Assembly: GCF_014695395.1 (NCBI RefSeq)
Contig: NZ_JACJOF010000005.1
Coordinates: forward strand, 1 to 64,000
Length of the DNA stretch: 64,000 bases
From: Nodosilinea sp. FACHB-131
Lineage (GTDB): Bacteria; Cyanobacteriota; Cyanobacteriia; Phormidesmidales; Phormidesmidaceae
Direction of reading: 5' to 3'
A program made the translations under genes and the position numbers. Each line of letters starts with the position of its first letter. Positions within the stretch are counted from its first letter, which is position 1. The notes beneath the pieces are model-generated. The model was not told where the DNA came from, searched no databases, and worked only from the letters and a program-made list of their open reading frames with translations. Shown in pieces: positions 7,628-16,215 of this stretch.

Positions 7628-10318
7628 ATGCGAATTCTCAAAACCCAGACTCTACGAGGGCCAAACTACTGGAGCATCCGCTATCCCAACCTGATTCTGA
7701 TGCGGCTGGATTTAGAAGGCCTTGCCGACCGCCCCTCTGACCAGATTCCCGGGTTTTACGAAGCGCTGGTAGAAACGCTCCCTAGCCTGATTGAGCACTT
7801 TTGTTCTCCAGGGCACCGGGGGGGCTTCTTGAGTCGGGTGCGCCAGGGCACCTACATGGGCCATATCGTCGAACATGTCGCCCTCGAGCTGCAAACCATG
7901 GCCGGCATGCCGGTTGGCTTTGGCCGCACCCGTAGCGTGGCCGAGGCCGGAGTGTATCAGGTGGTGTTTGAGTATCAGAACGAGCAGGCCGGACGCTACG
8001 CGGGCCGTGCGGCCGTGCGCCTGTGCAACAGTCTGGTCGAAACCGGTCACTACTCCAAGGAAGACCTGGAGCAAGACCTGGCCGACCTGACCGAGTTTCG
8101 CCTTGATGCCGCCCTGGGGCCCAGCACCGAAGCCATTGTGCGCGCCGCCGAAATTCAGGACATTCCCTGGATGCAGCTCTCCACCCGAGCGATGATTCAG
8201 CTCGGCTACGGTCGCTATCAGCAGCGGGTGCAGGCTACCCTGAGCAGCAAAACTAGCATTCTGGCAGTAGAGCTGGCCTCTGACAAGGAGGGCACCAAGC
8301 AGATCTTGCGCAACGCCGGAGTGCCCGTGCCCCGGGGCACCGTCATTAACTATTTAGACGAACTCGAGAATGCGATCGAGGATGTGGGCGGCTACCCCAT
8401 CGTGATTAAGCCCCTCGACGGCAACCACGGGCGCGGCATTACCATCGACATCGACACCTTCGAGGCGGCCGAGGAAGCCTACGAAGCGGCCAAAGAGGTG
8501 TCCCGGGGCGTGATTGTCGAACGCTTCTATCGGGGTCGCGACCACCGGGTGCTGGTGATCAATGGCCGGGTGATTGCGGTGGCTGAGCGAGTGCCAGCCC
8601 ACGTGGTTGGCGACGGCAAATCGACTATTGAGCAGCTGATCGACATCACCAACCAAGACCCCCGCCGTGGGGTAGGCCACGACAACCTGTTGACCCGCAT
8701 TGAGGTCGATCGCACCACCTGGCAGCTGCTCGATCGCAAGGGCTACACCCTTGACACCGTGCTGCCTGCGGGCGAAATGTGCTACCTGAGGGCCACCGCC
8801 AACCTGAGTACCGGCGGCATCGCCATCGATCGCACCGACGATATTCACCCAGACAACATCTGGGTGGCCCAGCGCATCGCCAAGACCATCGGCCTCGACA
8901 TCGCCGGCATCGACGTGGTCACCACCGACATCTCCAAGCCCCTGCGCGAAGTGGATGGGGTAATTGTGGAAGTCAACGCTGCCCCCGGACTGCGCATGCA
9001 CGTGTGCCCCAGCGTCGGCATCGCTCGCAACGTGGCCGAGCCGATTTTGGCCATGCTGTTCCCGCCGGGTCAGCCCGCTCGCATTCCGGTGGTGGCAATT
9101 ACCGGCACCAATGGCAAAACCACCACCACCCGTCTCACCGCCCACATCTTTAAGCAAACCGGGCAGATGGTAGGCTTTACCACCACCGACGGCATCTATA
9201 TCGGCGACAACATGGTAGAGCCCGGTGACACCACCGGCCCCCAGAGCGCCCAGGTAATCTTGCAAGACCCCACCGTGGAGGTAGCGGTGCTGGAGACGGC
9301 GCGGGGCGGCATTTTGCGATCGGGCCTGGCCTTCAAAGACTGCGACATTGGCGTAGTGCTCAACGTCGCCGCCGACCACATGGGCCTGGGCGATATCGAA
9401 ACCCTCGAAGATATGGCCCACCTCAAGAGCGTAGTAGCCGAAACCGTGCGGCCCAGCGGCTACGCAGTGCTCAACGCTGACGATTCTCTAGTGGCGGCGA
9501 TGGCCCAAAAGGTGAAGAGCCAGGTAGCCTACTTCTCAATGGATCCCCACAACGAGCTGGTGCGCAAGCATTCTCAGCAGGGGGGGTTGGCCGCCGTCTA
9601 CGAGCAGGGCTATCTATCGATTCTCAAGGGCGACTGGCTGCTGCGCATTGAGCAGGCCGACAAGGTGCCCCTGACCATGGGCGGCAAGGCTCCCTTCCAA
9701 ATTGCCAACGCCCTAGCGGCCAGTTTGGCGGCTTTTGCCCAGGGGGTTGACATTGGCTACATTCGTCAAGCCCTGCACACCTTTGAGGCCTCCACTGACC
9801 AGACCCCAGGCCGCATGAACCTGTTCAATTTGGGTCGGTTCCACGCCCTGGTCGACTACGCCCACAACCCCGCTAGCTACGAAGCCCTGGGTGGTTTTGT
9901 GAAAAACTGGCCGGGCAAGCGCATTGGTGTGGTAGGTGGCCCTGGCGATCGCCGCGACGATGACTTCATCACCCTCGGTAAGCTAGCGGCCCAAATGTTT
10001 GACGACATCGTGGTTAAAGAGGACGACGACACCCGGGGTCGGGGCCGGGGTGACGCCGCCAAGTGGATTATTCACGGCATTGAGGAGGGGGTTGGCCACG
10101 CCAGCTACCGCACCATTCTCGATGAAACCGAGGCGATTAACACGGCTCTAGACAGCGCTGAGGATGGCAGCCTGGTGGTGATTCTGCCCGAGACCGTGAC
10201 CCGGGCGATCGCCTTGATCAAAGCCCGCAACCCATTGCCTCCTGTGAAGCTAGGGTTAGAGGGTGCCGCTGAGCTAAAAACTGCACCCTTCGACCAATAC
10301 GCCCAGGTGCATCCCTAG
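7628..10318 (+). CDS. cphA: Cyanophycin synthetase CphA
   Basis: 896 residues. Cytosolic non-ribosomal polymerase that builds cyanophycin, the Asp-Arg nitrogen store, using ATP. The N-terminal domain (1-160) has the cyanophycin-primer pattern, with HRGGFLSRVRQGTYMGHIVEH near 63-83. The ATP-grasp domain follows (about 210-475) with the glycine loop DGNHGRG at 264-270. The C-terminal Mur-ligase-like domain has the P-loop TGTNGKTTTT at 492-501 and HNPASYEAL in the late catalytic region. Length and domain order are those of CphA1. Cyanophycinase (cphB), often the upstream neighbour, is not in this window. The transcript probably ends at the hairpin at 10360-10393. Confidence 0.97.
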   Translation: MRILKTQTLRGPNYWSIRYPNLILMRLDLEGLADRPSDQIPGFYEALVETLPSLIEHFCSPGHRGGFLSRVRQGTYMGHIVEHVALELQTMAGMPVGFGRTRSVAEAGVYQVVFEYQNEQAGRYAGRAAVRLCNSLVETGHYSKEDLEQDLADLTEFRLDAALGPSTEAIVRAAEIQDIPWMQLSTRAMIQLGYGRYQQRVQATLSSKTSILAVELASDKEGTKQILRNAGVPVPRGTVINYLDELENAIEDVGGYPIVIKPLDGNHGRGITIDIDTFEAAEEAYEAAKEVSRGVIVERFYRGRDHRVLVINGRVIAVAERVPAHVVGDGKSTIEQLIDITNQDPRRGVGHDNLLTRIEVDRTTWQLLDRKGYTLDTVLPAGEMCYLRATANLSTGGIAIDRTDDIHPDNIWVAQRIAKTIGLDIAGIDVVTTDISKPLREVDGVIVEVNAAPGLRMHVCPSVGIARNVAEPILAMLFPPGQPARIPVVAITGTNGKTTTTRLTAHIFKQTGQMVGFTTTDGIYIGDNMVEPGDTTGPQSAQVILQDPTVEVAVLETARGGILRSGLAFKDCDIGVVLNVAADHMGLGDIETLEDMAHLKSVVAETVRPSGYAVLNADDSLVAAMAQKVKSQVAYFSMDPHNELVRKHSQQGGLAAVYEQGYLSILKGDWLLRIEQADKVPLTMGGKAPFQIANALAASLAAFAQGVDIGYIRQALHTFEASTDQTPGRMNLFNLGRFHALVDYAHNPASYEALGGFVKNWPGKRIGVVGGPGDRRDDDFITLGKLAAQMFDDIVVKEDDDTRGRGRGDAAKWIIHGIEEGVGHASYRTILDETEAINTALDSAEDGSLVVILPETVTRAIALIKARNPLPPVKLGLEGAAELKTAPFDQYAQVHP

Positions 10319-10359
10319 GCGACAGGCGGCTAGTCTCTCCCACATTCCCCTCTCACACA

Positions 10360-10393
10360 AAAGGGCTTCCTCGGAAATCTGGGGAAGCCCTTT
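10360..10393. terminator. Bidirectional intrinsic terminator between cphA and the TPR gene
   Basis: An 11-bp perfect stem (AAAGGGCTTCC at 10360-10370 with its complement at 10383-10393) encloses a 12-base loop. The stem ends in AAA/TTT on either side, so it can serve both convergent genes: cphA ending at 10318 and the TPR gene ending at 10417. Confidence 0.75.
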
Positions 10394-10416
10394 CGAGTAA
10401 CTGATGTAGCAGCAGA

Positions 10417-11433
10417 CTAAAACTCCAGCAGTCGATTGATGAACTCAGCTTCTAGGGACTTTTGCTGGAGATCACGCGCGATCTCTAGACCCAACGCAAA
10501 AGCCTGCTCGGCCCGAGCCCGGTCGTCAACTAGTAAGTAATAGTCACCCAGCGACCGATAGCTGAGGGCAGTCTGGAGATCTGGTGGCACAGTTCCCAAG
10601 GTAAGGGCGGCGCGCTGGTCAAGGTAGCCTTTGGCCTGAACCAGGTCGTCCCGCTCCAGGTAAATGTCGATCAGGCCATCGAGGGCGCGAATCTGCAGGT
10701 TGCGATCGCCCGCATCGACCCCCGCCCGGAGCCCTACCCGGTAGGCGCCAATGGCGTTAGAGTCGCGACCTAGAGCCACATAGACATCCCCCAGGCTGTT
10801 GGACGAGTGGGCCTCACCCACATAGTCGCTGGCCAAAATGCGGTAGTTGGTGGCGGCTTCGAGCAGTTGCACCGCCACATCTAGGTCGCCCCGCTGGGTT
10901 GCTACCTGACCCAGATTGCTCAGGGAAACGCCAATCGCCCGTGAATCTCCTGTGGTGCGAGCAATTTGCAGAGCTTCCTGAAAGTGAGCCTGCCCTTCGT
11001 TCAGTCGACCCTGGTTGATGTAGAGATTGCCTAAGTTGTTGAGGCCATAAACCTGCCCAAGCAGGTCATCGTTGTCGCGGGCGGTACCAATGCGCAGCAC
11101 AAACGCTCGCTCGGCTTCGGGGTAGCGGTCTAGGGTGGCAAAGGCTGCTCCCATAGAACCGTAGGCCCGCCCCGCCGATAGGCCGTCACCCAGCAGGCGA
11201 TAGATCTCGGCCGCCTCGGCCCAAGAATCTACGGCCTGGGTAAGATTGCCCTCGGCCAGCTGCTGGTTGCCCAGCTGCATCCAGCCGTCGGCCACATCCC
11301 GCGACTCTCCCTGGGTCGCGCTGTTAGGGCGCAGATCAAGTTGTTCTTCCAAGTTAGCGGCTGGGGCAGCCTGCCCAACCAGCAGCATTAGACCCAGCGC
11401 CAGACTCAGTTTACCGATGTGCTTCATTGCCAT
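10417..11433 (-). CDS. Secreted TPR-repeat protein
   Basis: 338 residues. The N-terminus is a signal peptide (basic MKHIGK, a hydrophobic stretch, then cleavage near QAAPAANLEE). The rest is about seven 34-40 residue tetratricopeptide repeats, for example YGLNNLGNLYINQGRLNEGQ and SNLGQVATQRGDLDVAVQ. It is expected to be a periplasmic protein-protein scaffold with no catalytic residues. A strong GAGGAGG ribosome-binding site lies at 11438-11444. The ATG at 11433 is followed by another ATG at 11427, which has better spacing. It lies directly downstream of, and co-directional with, the sigma-like gene (34-bp gap), so joint transcription is likely. Confidence 0.8.
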   Translation of the reverse strand: MAMKHIGKLSLALGLMLLVGQAAPAANLEEQLDLRPNSATQGESRDVADGWMQLGNQQLAEGNLTQAVDSWAEAAEIYRLLGDGLSAGRAYGSMGAAFATLDRYPEAERAFVLRIGTARDNDDLLGQVYGLNNLGNLYINQGRLNEGQAHFQEALQIARTTGDSRAIGVSLSNLGQVATQRGDLDVAVQLLEAATNYRILASDYVGEAHSSNSLGDVYVALGRDSNAIGAYRVGLRAGVDAGDRNLQIRALDGLIDIYLERDDLVQAKGYLDQRAALTLGTVPPDLQTALSYRSLGDYYLLVDDRARAEQAFALGLEIARDLQQKSLEAEFINRLLEF

Positions 11434-11467
11434 TGCCCCTCCTCAGGACTCCCGTTGCGGGTCAGAA

Positions 11468-12244
11468 TTAGTTGGCCCATTCGTTGCCGAAGTCTCCGCC
11501 AAAGTCTCCAGCGGTGCCCACTAGGTTGGCGTCTCCTAGACTAACGCCCTCCAGGTCGGGAACGGTCAGCAGGCCGTCAAGGTCATCGGGTAGGGGCTCG
11601 GGGCGCAGCGACTGATCGCCCAGATAGATCTGGCGAATATCCTCGGGCAGGGCCGACTCCAGGTGCTGAAAGGCCGACCCCAGCTTCTGGCGCACATCGG
11701 CCGCTGTCAGGGCCTCACCTTCGGCCTGAAGATAGGCGGCAATGCGGTTCTCGCTCCAGCGAAAGGTGAGGGCCATGACCGCCACCAGCCGCTCTACCGC
11801 AGGCAGGCGATCGAGGGCCTGCTCGACATAGCACCACAGGGGAGGCGTAGCCTGATCGAGGGAATAGTGGATGGTCTCAACCTCGGGCACCACCGCCTGG
11901 TTGATGCACAGGGCGGTGATATTGATCAGCCAGTTCTGTAGGGTAAACGCTCCAGGCCCCTCGCCCGCCACCGCCTCAGGGCATTCCACACCGCCCAGCT
12001 CGAGAAGAATGTGCCGCCAGGTCAGGGCAAACAGGTATTCGGCCTGCACGGGCGATCGCGCCGAGTGGCGAATCAGGCTATAGACCATGGGGCTATAGCG
12101 ACAAAAAATTGCTGTGAAGTAACGCCCTGCATCGCCGTGGCGCTGAAACAGCTGCACCAGTTCGCGATCGCTCAAATGGTGCAGCGACTGCACCAGCCTG
12201 TGGTCACACTCAGGAAAGTTAGGAATAGGCGCTGGGCTAGACAT
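11468..12244 (-). CDS. Sigma-70-like (ECF-type) RNA polymerase sigma factor
   Basis: 258 residues. Residues about 24-75 resemble sigma region 2 (LSDRELVQLFQRHGD, then AIFCRYSPMVYSLIRH). Residues about 150-195 resemble region 4 with a helix-turn-helix (LPAVERLVAVMALTF, SENRIAAYLQ, ADVRQKLGSAFQHLE). The C-terminal 60 residues are acidic, Gly/Asp-rich and unlike a DNA-binding domain. Similar proteins occur across cyanobacteria as sigma-70 family members. It may transcribe the downstream TPR gene or envelope genes (inference). No anti-sigma factor is next to it. Region 2 lacks a strongly conserved -10 recognition motif by eye, so the assignment is moderate. Confidence 0.65.
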   Translation of the reverse strand: MSSPAPIPNFPECDHRLVQSLHHLSDRELVQLFQRHGDAGRYFTAIFCRYSPMVYSLIRHSARSPVQAEYLFALTWRHILLELGGVECPEAVAGEGPGAFTLQNWLINITALCINQAVVPEVETIHYSLDQATPPLWCYVEQALDRLPAVERLVAVMALTFRWSENRIAAYLQAEGEALTAADVRQKLGSAFQHLESALPEDIRQIYLGDQSLRPEPLPDDLDGLLTVPDLEGVSLGDANLVGTAGDFGGDFGNEWAN

Positions 12245-12445
12245 AGGTTGAGCCGTGGAGAACGTTGACCAAAGCCACCCCCAGATCTGCGATCGCTACT
12301 GACCCAGGCTGCGGGTAAATCAGCCTTTAATATACCTACCATGGGGATTTTGGCGACGTATTTTTTGTGAAACTCACAGATTTTCCCAGGCCTAGGGGCA
12401 AGATGCCGCCACCTCCTCAGCAAGTACCTCATGACTGGGGAGTTA

Positions 12446-12523
12446 ATGGCAGAATTGATACACTGGTTACGAGCCATTAGTATTGGGGCGAGTGCCACAA
12501 CTGCCCTTGTCGTTACCCTGTGA
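12446..12523 (+). CDS. Possible 25-residue membrane micropeptide coupled to the downstream gene
   Basis: The frame runs ATG 12446 to TGA 12521-12523 and encodes MAELIHWLRAISIGASATTA followed by five more hydrophobic residues, which could form one short membrane helix. A GGGGAG ribosome-binding site lies five bases upstream. The TGA overlaps a GTG at 12520 that opens the glyoxalase-fold gene, which would allow coupled translation. It matches none of the small photosystem or cytochrome subunits I know. It could be a real micropeptide or a leader, and chance is also plausible at this length. Confidence 0.3.
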   Translation: MAELIHWLRAISIGASATTALVVTL

Positions 12524-13107
12524 GTAGGCCTATGCTGCTTGACTGCTCCCTAAACCTTCGCCTGGCTTCCCTGCTGGGGCTGCCCCTCGACAGCATCATG
12601 TCGACCCAGGGAATTATGGTCTTGCTGCTAGTGGCCTACGCTGGGGCCATGTGGATGTTTCTCAAGGGTGCCCCCAAGGTCTACACGGTGATGGTGTCTG
12701 ATCTGGAAGTAGCCCGTCACTTCTATGAGGGCATGCTCAACCTGCCCGCCGCTGAAGTGCCCCTGCACTACTACTACAACTACGAGCAGACCCTGGGCAC
12801 TGCTGGCCTCGACCCCATGTATTTGGGTGGTGCCACCAGCCTGGCCAGCCAAAACGTGATGAACAGCCCCGAAGGGCTGTGGTACCAGCTGCGCAAAAAC
12901 ACTCAGCTCCACGTGGTGGGCGGCGCCAGTCTAGGCCACCGCAACCAGCAGCGTCACGTCTGCTTTGACCACAATTGTCTGGAGTACATTTTGATGCGTG
13001 TGCAGCTAGGCGGCGTGCAGCACAAAATTCGCAACGAAAAACCCCTCAACTTTTTGGTCAAAGACTACGACAACCAGGTGATTGAGCTAGCCGAAATCAA
13101 CGATTAG
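12520..13107 (+). CDS. Glyoxalase-fold (VOC-like) protein with N-terminal membrane helix
   Basis: 195 residues from GTG 12520; alternative ATG starts are at 12532 and 12598. The segment GIMVLLLVAYAGAMWMFL is a likely membrane anchor. It is followed by KVYTVMVSDLEVARHFYEG, the typical beta-alpha opening of the vicinal-oxygen-chelate fold, a Tyr-rich loop HYYYNYEQT, and a C-terminal FLVKDYDNQVIELAEIN strand that matches the end of VOC proteins. Related cyanobacterial proteins are annotated only as glyoxalase-like. Metal ligands and substrate cannot be assigned. The overlap with the micropeptide frame upstream favours the GTG start, but 12598 would give a compact anchored protein. Confidence 0.65.
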   Translation: MSRPMLLDCSLNLRLASLLGLPLDSIMSTQGIMVLLLVAYAGAMWMFLKGAPKVYTVMVSDLEVARHFYEGMLNLPAAEVPLHYYYNYEQTLGTAGLDPMYLGGATSLASQNVMNSPEGLWYQLRKNTQLHVVGGASLGHRNQQRHVCFDHNCLEYILMRVQLGGVQHKIRNEKPLNFLVKDYDNQVIELAEIND

Positions 13108-13291
13108 TTTGTTGCTCATTCAGATTGATAGTGGTTCTAGAGGAGCTGAATCACGACTGCGCTAAATCTTGCTGCATTGACCAGCATTCTGCACCCTCAG
13201 TTCATGAAATGTGGCTGGGTGTTGCTCCTAGGCATGGGCTGCGATCGCCTCAAACTACTGCTCACGTCATTAGAGACAACTAGCTGCCGTC

Positions 13292-13322
13292 AGCAGTGTC
13301 ACAGGCCTTCCACGACACTGCT
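13292..13322. terminator. Weak terminator-like hairpin between convergent genes
   Basis: AGCAGTGTC at 13292-13300 pairs with GACACTGCT at 13314-13322 across a 13-base loop. It lies between the convergent ends of the VOC-like gene (13107) and the barrel gene (13364). There is no T-run, so termination is only suggested by position. Confidence 0.3.
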
Positions 13323-13363
13323 AACAGCCAGCGCAGGTATATGGCTACCTCAACAACGTCGGG

Positions 13364-14650
13364 CTAAAACAAGGGTATCGTGGCGTCGATCGCCGCGCCA
13401 AAGAAGGTGTCGTTAAATCGCACCCGGGGCTCAGAGGAGCGGCCAAAGCTAACGCCGCCGTAGACGTTGAAGCGCAGGTTGGGGGTAATGCGGTAGACCA
13501 CCTGCCCCAGCACCTGCTGAAAGGTGTCGTAGCGGTCTTGGGCGGTGTAGTCAATGAAATTGAGCTGGTAGCTGAGGCCCGCTTGTAGCCGAGGGGTGAT
13601 GTCGTAGCCCAGGTAGCCTCCGGCCGACTGAAAGAAGCGGCTAAAATCAGTGGCGGTGCCGCCGCTGGTAGACTGGGCACCGTTGAACTGAAGCAGATAG
13701 TAGGTGTCGAGGGCCAGCTTTGGCGTAATGGGGTCACGGCGACCTAGGGTAAGGCCCAAAGCCGTATTTTTGAAAAATCTTCCTCGGTTGCCGCCGGGGC
13801 GATACAGCTCTTGGTAAGTGAAAACCAGCTGCCCATAGCTGCGGGGAGTTAACCCCTGACGCAACCCCACCCGCAGGCGCAAATCGTCGTAGTTGAGAGA
13901 CGATTGGGAACCGTAGCGCTGTAGCCCGTAGTCAGCAGTGGCAATCAAGGCGGTTTGCGGCCCTAGGGAAGGGTAGATGCCAAAGCCAATTGAGGGACGA
14001 AAAAAGGTGTCGCCGGTCAACCCGCCTACATCGTTGACGGCCAGCAAAATGTTGTCGCTGCTGGCGATCGCCAAGCGAGCCGAGAAAAATCCAATTTTTG
14101 CCGGGGGTCGCGCTGCCACCGGAATCGGAGGCTGATCGCGAATGCGCAAAATCCCCAGGTCGTTGTCCTCCAGCACGCTGCGCACCTGAATGACCCCCAG
14201 CTCGGGGTCTTGCCCTGTGGGGTCAGCATCGGGGTCAGTCTGAGCCAGGGATGCCGGAGTCAAAGACTGGGCAACCGGGGTTGGTGGAGCCAGCGCGGCC
14301 GCAGTGGTTAGATAGGTCTCAGTAACAAGGGCTTGGTCAGGGGCCGCAGGCCTAGAGACAGCTGGGTTAGGGCTCAGTGGCTGAACCAATGGCTCCTCGA
14401 CTGGTTCCTCCTCGGTAGATGGGACCAGGGTCACAATTGGGTCACCCAACTCCGAGGGGGGTGTTGATGACCGAGGCTGTAGGGGCGCCGCAGCTGCCTC
14501 AACCGCGATCGAGGTTGTTACCTCAACATTGGCGGCAGGGACCGCCGGAGGGCCCAACTGCTCTGCCTTAGCGCGGTCCGGCAGGACACCGCTACAGAGC
14601 AGGCCAAAGCTAACTAACGCCAGGGGGAGGGAGGGGTGCCGCTTAACCAA
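13364..14650 (-). CDS. Predicted outer-membrane beta-barrel protein
   Basis: 428 residues. The signal peptide spans about 1-30 (basic start, LALVSFGLLCSGVL, then cleavage near DRAKAEQ). Residues 30-165 are Pro/Ala/Glu/Thr-rich and likely disordered. From about 175 the chain alternates polar and hydrophobic residues with many aromatics (LALDTYYLLQFNG, LQAGLSYQLNFIDYTAQDRYDT, LRFNVYGGVSFGRSS), and it ends ATIPLF with a C-terminal Phe, as expected for BamA-dependent barrels. The barrel is short for a porin, with about 10-12 strands by eye. No transport motif is visible. It is divergent from the FecR-domain gene, and a shared role at the cell surface is an inference. Confidence 0.65.
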   Translation of the reverse strand: MVKRHPSLPLALVSFGLLCSGVLPDRAKAEQLGPPAVPAANVEVTTSIAVEAAAAPLQPRSSTPPSELGDPIVTLVPSTEEEPVEEPLVQPLSPNPAVSRPAAPDQALVTETYLTTAAALAPPTPVAQSLTPASLAQTDPDADPTGQDPELGVIQVRSVLEDNDLGILRIRDQPPIPVAARPPAKIGFFSARLAIASSDNILLAVNDVGGLTGDTFFRPSIGFGIYPSLGPQTALIATADYGLQRYGSQSSLNYDDLRLRVGLRQGLTPRSYGQLVFTYQELYRPGGNRGRFFKNTALGLTLGRRDPITPKLALDTYYLLQFNGAQSTSGGTATDFSRFFQSAGGYLGYDITPRLQAGLSYQLNFIDYTAQDRYDTFQQVLGQVVYRITPNLRFNVYGGVSFGRSSEPRVRFNDTFFGAAIDATIPLF

Positions 14651-15033
14651 TGGAGTCTGCCTGGATATAACGTGTGTTGTCCTGTCACCAGCAGAATCAC
14701 TGATATTGCTGCTGATTCCCGAAAAAAGGGCTCACATTCATTAAAGATTTAATTTGAAGGGGACACAAGATTTATGAACCCGCCCCGAATTGAATTGCCT
14801 GAACCCTACCATAGAGCTAAGCCTCCGCTTCGATAGCGCCCAGTCTGCTAATACCTTGCCAAAACGGCGACAGCGCTGCTCCAGTTTTGAGTTGATGGTG
14901 TTACCCCTGGCGCTAAACTGCCACTGTTGGGGTATTCTACCCACAATCCCCAGCCGTCAGGGGCTAGGGCATTGGCCGCATCTACCTTAGGGCTATGGGC
15001 CTGCTGTAATTAGTGGTCACTCTTCACTGAGCT
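14651..15033. other. Divergent intergenic region, barrel gene / FecR gene
   Basis: About 380 bp separating two diverging genes for exported proteins, so it should carry both promoters. An AT-rich stretch lies at 14725-14775. No convincing -35/-10 pair or inverted repeat was found by eye. Short open frames on both strands (14741-14990) overlap each other and look like chance. Confidence 0.4.
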
Positions 15034-16059
15034 ATGGTTTTTCATACCAATGGTTTTTCGGCGCTGCTGCTGGCGATTGCAGGCAGTACTGCGATCGCGT
15101 CTCCGGGTCTGGCAGAGGTGTCCTGGGCCTGGGCTAACTTACGAACTAGCACCTATCAAGTGAGTCTGGTTTCCGCCAGCGGCAACACCCGCTCGGCCGC
15201 CGTGGCCGACTGCTTTTGCCCAGGGGAGATTCTGAACACCGGCGCTGCGGCTAGGGCCGAGGTGCTCTTCAACGATGGATCGCTGACTCGGGTAGGCGAG
15301 CAGGCCAGCCTGCGATTTTGGCCCGACACCCGGAAGCTGCTGCTGAACCAAGGTACGGTGGCCCTGTTTGTACCTCCCAGCCAGGGGCGGACGACGGTCC
15401 AAACCCCGAACGCCACGGTGGGGCTCAACAGCACTGCCGTGGTAGTGCGTTACGTGCCCTCTCGGCAGCTGACCCTAGTAATGGCCCTGGCCGACTTACT
15501 CACAGCTCCCGTGCTGGTGACAGCGGCCGAAACGGGCCAAGAGCTGGCGCTCTATGGAGGGCAAATGGCCTTTATTGGCGACGGTAGCTGGCAGGTTGTG
15601 GAGTTTGACCTGCTGGAGTTTTACCAGACCAGCGTTTTGATGGCAGGTCTGCACCTAGACGACCCCGCCTATCGCCCCGACCGCAATGACCCCCTGGCCG
15701 CTGTGCGCCCCGATCTGCTACGCACCCTAGAGCAGCAGACTCCCTTTAATACCGAAAACGCAATTTTAGATCCTGCCTTAATTAATGATTTTGCCTCTGA
15801 GGTCAGCACCCAGGGAGTAGAAGACTTGCTGCTCACAACTCCTGCTGCCCCAGTGGAAGAGCTAAGGCGCCTCAACGATACGCCGCCTGGGGTGGTCAAT
15901 CCGCTTCCAGCCCTCCCGGCTACGGCTTCTCCACCTACTGCAAGTCCTCTCACCGTTGAGGCTCCACCTGCTGAAGGTTCAGCGGCGACACCCGTTGAAC
16001 CTTCAGGAGCAACACCTGCCAGCGCTGGCGGAACCCCAGCATCTAGCCCGACGCCTTAG
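15034..16059 (+). CDS. Secreted FecR-domain protein
   Basis: 341 residues. A signal peptide (LLLAIAGSTAIASPGLAEV) leads into a FecR-type beta domain at about 60-165: ARAEVLFNDGSLTRVGEQASL, then a lysine-rich turn and LLNQGTVALFVPPSQGRTTVQTPNATVG, the hallmark of the fold. Residues 270-341 are Pro/Ala/Thr-rich and disordered. Such proteins differ from true FecR anti-sigma regulators because no N-terminal cytoplasmic helix or membrane anchor is present. It is probably periplasmic or surface-exposed. The dev exporter operon follows after a promoter-like site, so separate transcription is likely. Confidence 0.8.
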   Translation: MVFHTNGFSALLLAIAGSTAIASPGLAEVSWAWANLRTSTYQVSLVSASGNTRSAAVADCFCPGEILNTGAAARAEVLFNDGSLTRVGEQASLRFWPDTRKLLLNQGTVALFVPPSQGRTTVQTPNATVGLNSTAVVVRYVPSRQLTLVMALADLLTAPVLVTAAETGQELALYGGQMAFIGDGSWQVVEFDLLEFYQTSVLMAGLHLDDPAYRPDRNDPLAAVRPDLLRTLEQQTPFNTENAILDPALINDFASEVSTQGVEDLLLTTPAAPVEELRRLNDTPPGVVNPLPALPATASPPTASPLTVEAPPAEGSAATPVEPSGATPASAGGTPASSPTP

Positions 16060-16163
16060 GCCGTTGGCGGCAACTAAGTTCTGAACCTCGCTAGCCTAAG
16101 GGCTTGACGGGAAATATCCGGCGATCGCCTCGGGTCTCGCCTCAATTCGGCTGCCTTTGCCCA

Positions 16164-16192
16164 TTGACTAAACTACACCGTTCAGTTAAATT
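16164..16192 (+). promoter_or_regulatory. Sigma-70-type promoter of the dev exporter operon
   Basis: TTGACT at 16164-16169 and TAAATT at 16187-16192 are separated by 17 bases, a near-consensus arrangement. Transcription would begin around 16199, only about 17 bases before the ATG at 16216, which supports that start over the upstream ATG at 16195. No NtcA-type site was found next to it. Confidence 0.5.
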
Positions 16193-16215
16193 CAGTGCAG
16201 TTGTCCTACGCGCCT

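Noticed and set aside
8354-9421. 355-codon open frame antisense to cphA
   Set aside because: It is the mirror of a GC-rich coding region. Its product is Gly/His/Val/Asp-rich with no family pattern, while cphA is certain on the other strand.
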